From: Bacillota bacterium
Lineage (GTDB): Bacteria; Bacillota_C; Negativicutes; JAEYSJ01
DNA length: 6,506 nt
Direction: 5' to 3'
Assembly (NCBI GenBank): GCA_023434855.1
Contig: JAEYSJ010000253.1
Coordinates: 1 to 6,506 of the forward strand
In this document: positions 1-5,091 of the stretch, in pieces
Layout of the letters: each line of letters begins with the position of its first letter
Position numbering within the stretch: position 1 is the stretch's first letter
Notes under the pieces: model-generated
What the model was told of the DNA's origin: nothing
The model's input: the letters and a program-made list of their open reading frames with translations, nothing else
Database searches by the model: none
Program-made: the position numbers and the translations under genes

Positions 1-120
1 AACGTGAACTAGATGACTATGTACAATGGTTTAATGAAAAACGAATTCATTCTACTTTAGGCTATCTTAGCCCACGTCAATACAAGGCCCTTAACAAATC
101 TGTCTAGTTTGCTGTTGACA
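1..120 (+). mobile_element. Right end of an IS3-family insertion sequence
   Basis: The first 107 bases encode the end of an IS3-family DDE transposase. The following bases give a plausible right terminal repeat at 101-120, TGTCTAGTTTGCTGTTGACA, which overlaps the transposase stop and ends in CA as IS3-family ends do. Its reverse complement starts TGTCAACA. From about 121 onward the reading frame matches a methyltransferase, so the element probably ends at 120 and has interrupted that gene. The left end lies outside the window, so the repeat pair and the 3-4 bp target duplication cannot be confirmed. Confidence is high for an IS3 end and moderate for the exact boundary. Confidence 0.7.
3..107 (+). 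CDS. IS3-family transposase, C-terminal 34 codons (5' partial)
   Basis: Reading from position 3 gives RELDDYVQWFNEKRIHSTLG followed by YLSPRQYKALNKSV and a TAG stop. The pattern of an aromatic residue, N-x-x-R-x-H-x-x-L-G-Y-x-x-P is the hallmark C-terminus of the rve/DDE integrase domain in IS3-family OrfB transposases, just after the catalytic glutamate. The rest of the enzyme lies upstream of the window. Whether the element is intact cannot be judged. The stop codon falls inside the presumed right inverted repeat, which is common in this family. Confidence 0.85.
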   Translation, partial: RELDDYVQWFNEKRIHSTLGYLSPRQYKALNKSV

Positions 121-810
121 ATCCATGCTTTAGATAAAGTAGGAAAGGAAGTTGCGGTTTCGACAAATCTTATTGGTACGCTTACTACCGTATCTTTTAT
201 TTTGGGGACTGAACAAATGGCCAGGCTTATGATAAAAAGACCTGAAATGGTTCATAAATTATGTGAGTTTATTTATCAGGCTAACGTTAAATATGCTGAT
301 GCTGTAATAGATACGGGAGCGGGGGTATGTCTGCCGGAACCACTAGGATCTTGCACTCTAATTAGTCCTAAGCAATTTAGAGAGTTTGCAGCTCCTTATA
401 TCAAAAGATTAATAGACCATTGTCATTCCAGAGGCCAGGCAGTAACTTTACATATTTGCGGGAAAACAGAGAAGATCTGGGAAGATATGGTGCAAACAGG
501 AGCAGATTGTTTGAGTCTTGATAATGTAATTGATTTATCTTTGGCTAAACAAAGGGTAGGAGATAAAGTGTGCCTAGTAGGTAATGTAGATCCTACATCA
601 ATCATGCTTAGGGGAACGACTAAGGATGTCCGCAACGCAGTAATTGATATGGTCGAAAAAACATATGACAGTCCTAAAGGCTATTGTATAGCGACTGGCT
701 GTGATTTACCAGTAAAAACTCCTCTGGGTAATGTTCATGCCCTCATGAATGCGGCCAGAGAAATTGGGTATCCAATCACTAGAGAAAAGTTGCAAGCCTT
801 GGCTGGTTAG
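109..810 (+). pseudogene. UroD/MtaA-family corrinoid methyltransferase, N-terminally truncated by an IS element
   Basis: The translated product is 233 residues, whereas UroD-fold methyltransferases are usually about 340, so roughly the first 100 residues are missing exactly where the IS3 end begins. Counting from the TTG at 109, LHICG (His115, Cys117) and ATGCDLP (Cys198) reproduce the H-x-C-Xn-C zinc site of MtaA/MtbA/CmuA-type enzymes. These activate a thiol to accept a methyl group from a methyl-corrinoid protein, and the site argues against true uroporphyrinogen decarboxylase. Other family blocks are GAGVCLPEPLGSCTLISPKQF (start about 70), SLDNVIDL (135-142) and LVGNVDPTSIML (155-166). 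No ribosome binding site precedes 109, and the first dozen bases belong to the insertion sequence, so the gene is probably dead. The original methyl donor cannot be told. The reading frame after the junction is undamaged, so the disruption looks recent. Confidence 0.82.
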
Positions 811-834
811 AATTAAGAAAAAATCAATATCTAT

Positions 835-910
835 TGGGGCGTAGCCAAGCTGGTAAGGCACGGGACTCTGACTCCCGCATTCCTAGGTTCGAGTCCTAGC
901 ACCCCAGCCA
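835..910 (+). tRNA. tRNA-Gln (anticodon CTG)
   Basis: A full cloverleaf can be drawn. The acceptor stem TGGGGCG pairs with CACCCCA. The anticodon stem CGGGA/TCCCG (861-865/873-877) encloses CTCTGAC with anticodon CTG at 868-870. The T stem CTAGG/CCTAG encloses TTCGAGT. Discriminator G73 is the usual glutamine identity base, and the CCA end is encoded (908-910). Positions 6 and 67 form a C-A mismatch, where Firmicute tRNA-Gln normally has T-A. It reads CAG codons. It lies 24 bases after the methyltransferase remnant and 9 bases before tRNA-Lys, with which it is probably co-transcribed. Confidence 0.95.
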
Positions 911-919
911 TAAAGTTAT

Positions 920-995
<76 letters not shown>

Positions 996-1004
996 GAATA
1001 CATT

Positions 1005-1034
1005 GGCTTCTAAAAATATTTTAGAGGCCTTTTT
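1005..1034 (+). terminator. Rho-independent terminator of the tRNA pair
   Basis: GGCTTCTAAAA (1005-1015) pairs with TTTTAGAGGCC (1019-1029) over 11 base pairs with one G-T wobble and a 3-base loop. Five T residues follow at 1030-1034. It lies directly behind tRNA-Lys and closes the tRNA-Gln/tRNA-Lys transcript. Confidence 0.88.
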
Positions 1035-1088
1035 ACGTAATTAATGTTTACTTTTGAATTACTACTAGCTAGCGAGGAGGTTCAGAAG

Positions 1089-1271
1089 GTGGATTATCAA
1101 ATGCTAAAGCTACAATGTAGTACTGTTAGAAATCAAATATTAATGCAAGAATTAGATGAAGAAAAACGTAAAGTGCTCATCAAATACAATCTTCAATGCA
1201 ATTCCGATTTATTTTGGGAAAGGCCCAAAGGGAAATATCCGCAAAAGATTTTTTTAGCCACAAATTTGTGA
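1089..1271 (+). CDS. Small hypothetical protein, 60 residues, GTG start
   Basis: I do not recognise this protein. The GTG at 1089 is preferred because GGAGG at 1076-1080 sits 8 bases upstream. The frame is open from ATG 1044, but that start has no ribosome binding site and lies right behind the tRNA terminator, and ATG 1101 is too far from the GGAGG. The product is hydrophilic: a Glu/Lys-rich, probably helical middle (MQELDEEKRKVLIKYNLQ) and a basic tail (WERPKGKYPQK), with no membrane segment. There is no clear promoter or downstream terminator and no same-strand partner. The ribosome binding site is the main evidence, and it could still be a chance ORF. Confidence 0.4.
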   Translation: MDYQMLKLQCSTVRNQILMQELDEEKRKVLIKYNLQCNSDLFWERPKGKYPQKIFLATNL

Positions 1272-1483
1272 AGAAATCCTCGGTGATAAGAATTATATTT
1301 TACATATACCAGTTATGCTTTGCCAAGGTAAAGTATTTTGAGCGCAATTGGGATAACTTTATACCATACATCCATAGTAATATTTGGACATTATTTTTGA
1401 TCTCCGGGACTTAAGGGTAGCGGCTTTTTTGTGGCCTAGCATCAGTTTTAGAAAATGTTATATCGTTAATTAATCACTTACAC

Positions 1484-1873
1484 CTATTTGCTTAGCAAAT
1501 CTGTACCATATGAGTTATCAATAGCACAAAGCCAGGCATTGTGCGAATCTTTTTTGAATACATAGGTTGCTTTTCTTTCTATGGAATATTTTGAATCCTT
1601 TATATCGGATTCAAGGAAGGATTGTGAAATAACCAAAGCGGTATCTCCAGTTTCAAAAATAATCATTTCCCCTTGACTTGGGACAAGGCTATTATTGAAA
1701 TATTTCGCAATGGCAATAAATGCCTTTTTGATTTCTTCTTTACCTCGCGCAATCATTCCAGGTCTTACAACCAAAATTGCATCATCTGTATAATAATTCA
1801 TAAGCGTATCAAAATCTTCTTGTTGTATTGCGAGGTCACATTTTTGGATAAATTCTTTTAATTCATGTTCCAT
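1484..1873 (-). CDS. SnoaL-like / DUF4440 NTF2-fold protein behind a T-box leader
   Basis: This 129-residue protein has the length and pattern of the SnoaL-like/DUF4440 (YybH, SgcJ/EcaC-like) branch of the NTF2 superfamily, cone-shaped alpha+beta proteins that bind small ligands or catalyse isomerase- or hydrolase-like steps. Family blocks are [19 protein letters not shown] (21-39), [11 protein letters not shown] (42-52), the beta strands around 67-86 and 101-107, and the closing [14 protein letters not shown] (114-127). There is no signal peptide or membrane segment, so it should be cytosolic. ATG at 1873 is supported by TAAGGAGGA 7 bases upstream. The gene is monocistronic in the window and lies directly behind a T-box leader and its own promoter, so its expression should respond to the charging of one tRNA. 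Family membership is likely; substrate and role are unknown. Confidence 0.85.
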   Translation of the reverse strand: MEHELKEFIQKCDLAIQQEDFDTLMNYYTDDAILVVRPGMIARGKEEIKKAFIAIAKYFNNSLVPSQGEMIIFETGDTALVISQSFLESDIKDSKYSIERKATYVFKKDSHNAWLCAIDNSYGTDLLSK

Positions 1874-1897
1874 AATAAATTCCTCCTTAAATTAATA

Positions 1898-2130
1898 TAA
1901 AAAGCTCTCCGTCTCATCACCGAGACGAAGAGCTTTCTTCGCTATACCACCCGATACGACATACCAACATATGCGTTCCCCATAACGGAGGAAACCCGTC
2001 AGAACTTACTTTATTTTCAGCCTGCAACTCAGGAGGGATGTTCGAACATTCTCTAATAGTACTGGGCTTACACCTACCCCAGTTCGCTGTGACGTTTAAG
2101 AATGTCTACTGTCTCCGTCATCATCTTTAC
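1898..2130 (-). promoter_or_regulatory. T-box leader (tRNA-sensing), probable Ile specifier
   Basis: Read on the minus strand, the leader has the canonical T-box order. A GATGATGACGG k-turn region opens stem I, followed by AGTA at 2110-2107 on the left of the specifier loop. The apical part has CAGCGAACTGGG, then GTAGGTGTAAG, then CCCAG. The specifier loop follows GAATGT and reads TCGAACATCC, then CTCCTGAG. The T-box TCGGGTGGTATAGCG is at 1954-1940 (consensus AGGGTGGNACCGCG), followed at once by an intrinsic terminator. Aligned on the conserved CGAA and CTCCTGAG flanks, the specifier triplet is ATC (2039-2037), meaning isoleucine. The UGGU bulge would pair with an A73-CCA tRNA end, which fits tRNA-Ile and argues against Asn (G73) or His (C73). 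Uncharged tRNA should promote readthrough into the NTF2-fold gene. The class is near certain, the specifier less so. Confidence 0.92.
1899..1936 (-). terminator. Regulatory terminator of the T-box leader
   Basis: On the minus strand, AAAGCTCTTCGTCTC pairs with GAGACGGAGAGCTTT (arms 1936-1922 and 1915-1901, one C-A mismatch, 6-base loop). A run of five T residues ends at 1899. The stem lies just downstream of the T-box sequence, as expected for the off-state structure that competes with the antiterminator. It ends 25 bases before the ATG of the NTF2-fold gene. Confidence 0.9.
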
Positions 2131-2147
2131 ATATTTTATTACAACAT

Positions 2148-2175
2148 AGTATATACAGTTTATAAAAATTGTCAA
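2148..2175 (-). promoter_or_regulatory. Sigma-A type promoter for the T-box transcript
   Basis: On the minus strand a perfect -35 TTGACA (2175-2170) is followed by a 16-base spacer and -10 TATACT (2153-2148, five of six consensus bases). Predicted transcription start is near 2141, about ten bases before the first conserved T-box bases, as expected for a T-box leader promoter. Confidence 0.8.
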
Positions 2176-2266
2176 GTTAAGCCCGCTAAAGACATGTTGC
2201 GGATAAATTACCCAAAATCGTCAACGTCTTATCAAGCTGTTATAAATTTAGTTCAAATAAATATTA

Positions 2267-2281
2267 TCAAGATCATCTTGA
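2267..2281. repeat. Short perfect inverted repeat, 7-bp arms
   Basis: TCAAGAT and ATCTTGA flank a single C. The 1-base centre suits a protein-binding dyad better than a hairpin. It lies about 90 bases upstream of the T-box promoter and 190 bases upstream of the permease operon, in AT-rich sequence with no gene, so either or neither could be its target. It may be chance. Confidence 0.3.
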
Positions 2282-2363
2282 GTAATGCTAATATATCTAA
2301 GCGTAATGGAAGGCAGATGTTAATGTTGTACTAGAAAGACATTTGTTGGAATATTATTGATAG

Positions 2364-2390
2364 AGTGAGGTAGGACTGTCCTACTTTACT
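2364..2390. promoter_or_regulatory. 27-bp dyad upstream of the permease operon, possible operator
   Basis: The core GTAGGAC-T-GTCCTAC (2370-2384) is perfectly palindromic and extends to 13 pairs per arm with two G-T wobbles (2364-2376 and 2378-2390, centre T2377). A TTGATA that could act as a -35 box lies just upstream at 2357-2362. No convincing -10 sits at normal spacing; a 19-base spacer would reach only a weak TACTTT. That geometry resembles MerR-type promoters but is not proof. No T tract follows directly, so terminator function is unlikely. Confidence 0.45.
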
Positions 2391-2412
2391 TATGGATTTT
2401 TTAAGACAAAAT

Positions 2413-2429
2413 ATTCAAATGTTTTGAAT
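2413..2429. promoter_or_regulatory. Inverted repeat just upstream of the permease ribosome binding site
   Basis: ATTCAAA-TGT-TTTGAAT is a perfect 7-bp dyad ending 19 bases before the GGAGG of the permease gene. AT-rich TCAAA/TTTGA dyads of this kind occur at operators of ArsR/SmtB-type metal sensors, which would fit a metal-linked permease operon. No such regulator is visible here, so this is inference only. Confidence 0.35.
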
Positions 2430-2463
2430 TAATTTTATAAGGAAAAGCGGAGGAGATGTATTT

Positions 2464-3426
2464 TTGGATGCATTACCAGCATTATACACTACAGTTTCGG
2501 AAATCTTAAATTCAGGCGATATCGCTAATTTTAAAATCATATTGCTGAGTATTGTGCTTGAAGCTTTGCCATTTGTCCTGCTCAGCGTTGTTGTTTCTGC
2601 TATCCTGCATAACTTTGTTACTGAAGATATGATCCGTAAACTAATTCCCAGAAACAAACTATTCAGTATCATACCTGCCACATTACTTGGCATACTATTT
2701 CCGGTATGCGATTGCGGGATGGTTCCCATTGTACGCCGTTTAGTTATGAAAGGCGTTCCCCTCCATACTGCAGTATCGTTTATGCTGGCGGCACCAATCA
2801 TTAATCCGGTAGTAACAGCAGCTACTGGGTTTGCTTTCAGAACTAACAACAGTATGGTCTTGTTTCGCTTAGGAACAGCTTTTTTCGTCGCCTGTTTTGC
2901 TGGTTGGCTGATAAGCATATTTTTTAAAGGCAATGAACTGAAAATTAACGCAGCCATTCAGCAACACGCTTGCTCTTGCTGCGATCATCATTCGGAGGAT
3001 CGCCGGGTAAAGGAATCTACTTTTACCGCGAAGGTAGTCAATACCATCTATGATGCCAGTAATGAATTTTTCGAAATGGGTAAATACCTTCTGATAGGAG
3101 CAATGTTGGGAGCTTTTGCCCAGATCATCCTGCCACGTCCGCTTCTGCTCGCGGTTGGACAGCATTCTTTTCTGTCTATCGGTGTTATGATGCTGTTTGC
3201 CTTTGGCGTTTCGATATGTTCGGCCGCAGATGCATTTATTGCCGCTTCTTTCAATACCAGTTTCCTACCAGGTTCGCTTATCGCCTTCATGGTGTTCGGG
3301 CCAATGCTTGACTTTAAAAATACGCTCATGTTGCTGCATGCCTTTCGCATGCGTTTTGTCCTTATGCTTGCCGCAATTGTGGCGGTTTTGTGTGGAGGCT
3401 CCGCTTATTTGATTAATCTTTTATAA
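2464..3426 (+). CDS. UPF0718/YcgR-like permease (ArsP-related fold)
   Basis: This 320-residue polytopic membrane protein belongs to the UPF0718/DUF318 permease family (YcgR, YraQ; ArsP is a distant methylarsenite-exporting relative). About eight hydrophobic segments are visible: roughly 24-48, 66-90, 100-124, 130-154, 206-224, 235-262, 266-288 and 297-319. The family signature FPVCDCGMVPIVRR (79-92, Cys82 and Cys84) is present, with APIINPVVTAATG (110-122) and ICSAADAF (251-258). Between the two halves a soluble loop carries HACSCCDHH (168-176), a probable metal-binding patch. The TTG start at 2464 is set by GGAGGAG at 2449-2455; the ATG at 2456 is out of frame. It lies 12 bases before its TIGR03943 partner, a pairing also seen as ycgR-ycgQ in Bacillus subtilis. 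Family is secure; substrate is unknown, with a metal or metalloid the best guess. Confidence 0.88.
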   Translation: MDALPALYTTVSEILNSGDIANFKIILLSIVLEALPFVLLSVVVSAILHNFVTEDMIRKLIPRNKLFSIIPATLLGILFPVCDCGMVPIVRRLVMKGVPLHTAVSFMLAAPIINPVVTAATGFAFRTNNSMVLFRLGTAFFVACFAGWLISIFFKGNELKINAAIQQHACSCCDHHSEDRRVKESTFTAKVVNTIYDASNEFFEMGKYLLIGAMLGAFAQIILPRPLLLAVGQHSFLSIGVMMLFAFGVSICSAADAFIAASFNTSFLPGSLIAFMVFGPMLDFKNTLMLLHAFRMRFVLMLAAIVAVLCGGSAYLINLL

Positions 3427-3438
3427 GGGGGTACAAAA

Positions 3439-4227
3439 TTGAAACACAGATCTAAGAACAGGTTTTTGTTTAACTTTAACGCTCTTTTACGGACTGTAAT
3501 CTTGTTTGGTTTTATGATTCTACTCATATGGCTTATAAAGACTCAACAATTAAATCTATACATTAATCCAAAATTTACAAGTCTAGTTGAAATTACAGGT
3601 TGTCTACTATTTCCCATGTCCATCGCACAAACATTGAATATTCTTCAACCGGCATATAGTCTTAGTGACCATCATAATCACAGTCATTCGGGTTTTTGGA
3701 TGTATATTCCTTTTTTGATTGTACTTGAACTTGCTTTTGCTGTTCCCAGTAATACCCTCAATGCTAACCTTGTCAGCGCGAAGGGCCTTAACAGCCAATT
3801 TTCTGCTCCTGCTTTCTCTTACGAGATGTCGCGGCCATTAGCTTCAAGACTAAGACAGATGCCGTTGATCAACGTCACTGATACCGACTATACCGAAATT
3901 ATGAGCGAGGTACAGTTTTTTTCCCAAGATTATATCGGCAAGGAAATCGCAATGACCGGATTCGTCTTTAGACAGCCGGGAGCCGCTAATAACCAGTTCT
4001 CACTAGTTCGCTATGTGGTCATGTGCTGTACGGCTGACGCTTTGCCATACGGCGTTTTGTGCGAACTTAAAGACGGAGCCAAATATGAGGACGGAACCTG
4101 GCTTTCAATTAGAGGGATTATCAAAAAAACTACTTATGAGGACCAAACGGTTCCTGTGATAAAGATCATTTCCGTCAAACAAGTCCAGGAACCGAAAAAC
4201 CCGTACGTTTTTCCTCCAGGTCAATAA
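3439..4227 (+). CDS. TIGR03943/YcgQ-like membrane partner of the permease
   Basis: This 262-residue protein matches the TIGR03943 (DUF1980, YcgQ/UPF0703) family, nearly always encoded beside a UPF0718 permease and regarded as its second subunit. Membrane segments are visible at about 16-34, 45-66 and 86-102. A His-rich loop DHHNHSHS (77-84) lies between the last two. The C-terminal domain (about 120-262) has GKEIAMTGFVFRQ (167-179), the family motif RYVVMCCTADALPYG (191-205, Cys196 and Cys197) and GTWLSIRGII (219-228), an OB-like beta domain probably on the outer face. TTG at 3439 is chosen because AAGGGGG at 3425-3431 lies 7 bases upstream. Both operon genes start with TTG. The His and Cys clusters suggest metal handling, but this is not demonstrated for the family. 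Confidence 0.87.
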   Translation: MKHRSKNRFLFNFNALLRTVILFGFMILLIWLIKTQQLNLYINPKFTSLVEITGCLLFPMSIAQTLNILQPAYSLSDHHNHSHSGFWMYIPFLIVLELAFAVPSNTLNANLVSAKGLNSQFSAPAFSYEMSRPLASRLRQMPLINVTDTDYTEIMSEVQFFSQDYIGKEIAMTGFVFRQPGAANNQFSLVRYVVMCCTADALPYGVLCELKDGAKYEDGTWLSIRGIIKKTTYEDQTVPVIKIISVKQVQEPKNPYVFPPGQ

Positions 4228-4270
4228 CAGGAATCTCACTCAAGAGAAATTCTATTAATTTAATAAATAA

Positions 4271-4312
4271 AGTAGTCCAAGGTAAGTTATGTAAAACTGT
4301 CCTTGGACTACT
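4271..4312. terminator. Perfect 12-bp inverted repeat after the permease operon
   Basis: AGTAGTCCAAGG (4271-4282) and CCTTGGACTACT (4301-4312) are perfect complements around an 18-base loop, 43 bases after the YcgQ-like stop. No T tract follows on the plus strand (CTGCTGC comes next). On the minus strand the stem is followed by TTTATTTATT. It is positioned as the operon's end, but the long loop and missing U run make it an atypical terminator. It could instead be an RNA-stabilising stem or a mobile-element remnant. Confidence 0.5.
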
Positions 4313-4350
4313 CTGCTGCTTTATAAGGCAGGATTTATTTGTCATAAAAT

Positions 4351-4379
4351 TTGCATATTATTATCTGACTTTGTAAAAT
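4351..4379 (+). promoter_or_regulatory. Probable promoter of the PadR-like gene
   Basis: TTGCAT (4351-4356), a 17-base spacer and TAAAAT (4374-4379) match sigma-A boxes at four and five of six positions. Predicted transcription start is about 4386, just ahead of the 22-bp element shared with the radical SAM promoter. The leader would be about 75 bases long. Confidence 0.55.
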
Positions 4380-4389
4380 ATTTGATATA

Positions 4390-4411
4390 GTCTAGTAGAT
4401 GTGTTAGTCTT
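4390..4411 (+). promoter_or_regulatory. Shared 22-bp element, copy 1 (candidate PadR operator)
   Basis: This site matches 4980-5001 at 19 of 22 positions; the last eleven bases (GTGTTAGTCTT) plus the preceding T are identical, and the first five (GTCTA) match too. It begins a few bases after the predicted start of transcription of the PadR-like gene, where a bound regulator would act as a roadblock. That would give negative autoregulation, the common mode for PadR regulators. The known PadR dyad ATGT-N8-ACAT is not present. Confidence 0.6.
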
Positions 4412-4462
4412 GATAGTAAATAATGACATAGTAATTATTCGTAAGAGCGAGGTATTGCATAA

Positions 4463-4864
4463 ATGCTAAAATTCAGTCGTATAGAAAAGTTTGATAATTG
4501 TACCTGCAGTGGTATCAATCTTGACAAATTGATTCACCCGGCTATTCTTACTCTTTTAGTTAATCAAGAACTGCATGGTTACAGCATATTGCAAAAATTA
4601 CAGGAAACCGCAATGCTTCAAGGCAAGAAGCCCGATCCTTCAGGAGTTTACCGGTGTTTAAAACAAATGGAGCAGGATGGATATGTCACTGCCGACTGGG
4701 ATATATCAAATTCTGGGCCAGCCAAAAAACTATATAAAATAACCGGCGATGGGGTGGGATGTCTCAAAACCTGGATTAATTCTTTGGAGGATTATTACCA
4801 CTCATTAGGAATGTTTTTGTCTTTTGCCAAAAATACTGTTCTTAAGAGTGGATATAAAGAATAA
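4463..4864 (+). CDS. PadR-like winged-helix regulator with an N-terminal CTCSG motif
   Basis: This 133-residue protein is a PadR-family transcription factor. The winged helix covers about 24-95: IHPAILTLLVNQELHGYSILQKL (24-46), the DPSGVYRCLKQMEQDGYV recognition part (58-75), and the wing ending in SGPAKKLYKIT (84-94). The C-terminal helix (98-118) is the short dimerisation arm of subfamily-2 PadR proteins. Ahead of the domain is NCTCSG (12-17) with Cys13 and Cys15; Cys65 and Cys100 are the only other cysteines. The motif could sense a metal, Fe-S cluster or redox state, but this is inference. The start has only a weak GAGG 9 bases upstream. The gene precedes the radical SAM gene by 226 bases on the same strand, and both promoter regions carry the same 22-bp element, so it probably controls itself and that enzyme. 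Confidence 0.86.
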   Translation: MLKFSRIEKFDNCTCSGINLDKLIHPAILTLLVNQELHGYSILQKLQETAMLQGKKPDPSGVYRCLKQMEQDGYVTADWDISNSGPAKKLYKITGDGVGCLKTWINSLEDYYHSLGMFLSFAKNTVLKSGYKE

Positions 4865-4977
4865 AATCATGCACATGAACCAAGTATCTTAGGATTTACT
4901 GCTGATGCAAACTTTGTTTGTGGTGAAACACGGCAATTCAGCTTCCATGATGAGTTTTTTATCCCTAAGTTCAGACT

Positions 4978-5006
4978 TTGTCTACTAATTGTGTTAGTCT
5001 TATAAA
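4978..5006 (+). promoter_or_regulatory. Promoter of the radical SAM gene
   Basis: TTGTCT (4978-4983), a 17-base spacer and TATAAA (5001-5006) form a good sigma-A promoter. The predicted start is near 5013, giving a leader of about 78 bases. The spacer is filled by the shared element, so binding there would exclude RNA polymerase. The 113 bases between the PadR stop and this promoter hold no gene I can support. Confidence 0.65.
4980..5001 (+). promoter_or_regulatory. Shared 22-bp element, copy 2 (candidate PadR operator)
   Basis: This copy overlaps the end of the -35 box, the whole spacer and the first base of the -10 box. It contains the dyad ACTAA-TTGTG-TTAGT (4984-4998), which is only partly kept in copy 1. 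Its placement is that of a classical repressor site. It differs from copy 1 at three positions, all in the left half. Confidence 0.6.
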
Positions 5007-5055
5007 TACATTAATCTTATAACAAATTTCTCATTTATATTATAAAGGAGAAATT

Positions 5056-5091
5056 GTGCTCTTTTTTAAAAAATTAGGAGGGTTCTACTAA
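5056..5091 (+). CDS. Possible 11-codon leader peptide (VLFFKKLGGFY)
   Basis: GTG at 5056 is preceded by AAAGGAG (5044-5050) at 5-base spacing and runs to a TAA at 5089-5091 that shares its last base with the ATG of the radical SAM gene (TAATG). The ribosome binding site of the enzyme (AGGAGGG, 5076-5082) lies inside this mini-ORF. If translated, it would couple its own termination to initiation of the enzyme. At this length coding cannot be proven from composition; the evidence is the ribosome binding site and the overlap. Confidence 0.35.
   Translation: MLFFKKLGGFY

Noticed and set aside
109..810. Uroporphyrinogen decarboxylase (hemE)
   Set aside because: The fold family fits, but the H-x-C and downstream Cys zinc ligands mark the corrinoid methyltransferase branch, and the hemE N-terminal signature cannot be checked because that part is missing.
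1196..1414. 72-codon open frame overlapping the 3' part of the small gene at 1089-1271
   Set aside because: No ribosome binding site at its ATG, and it overlaps a better supported frame. The composition (Phe/Ile/Tyr-rich) is that of translated AT-rich intergenic DNA.
1401..1437. Possible terminator GGGTAGCGGCTTTTTTGTGG
   Set aside because: The T run is present, but only about three base pairs (CCG/CGG) can form upstream over a long loop, so no stable stem is visible on either strand.
2038..2334. 98-codon open frame on the plus strand
   Set aside because: It lies across the stem I half and promoter of the minus-strand T-box leader, has no ribosome binding site in a fitting place, and its product has no recognisable pattern.
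4865..4988. Open frame continuing after the PadR stop (about 46 codons) and a 27-codon frame from ATG 4905 (MQTLFVVKHGNSASMMSFLS...)
   Set aside because: Neither has a ribosome binding site or a family pattern, and both run into the promoter of the radical SAM gene. They may be decayed coding remnants, but the sequence alone does not show it.
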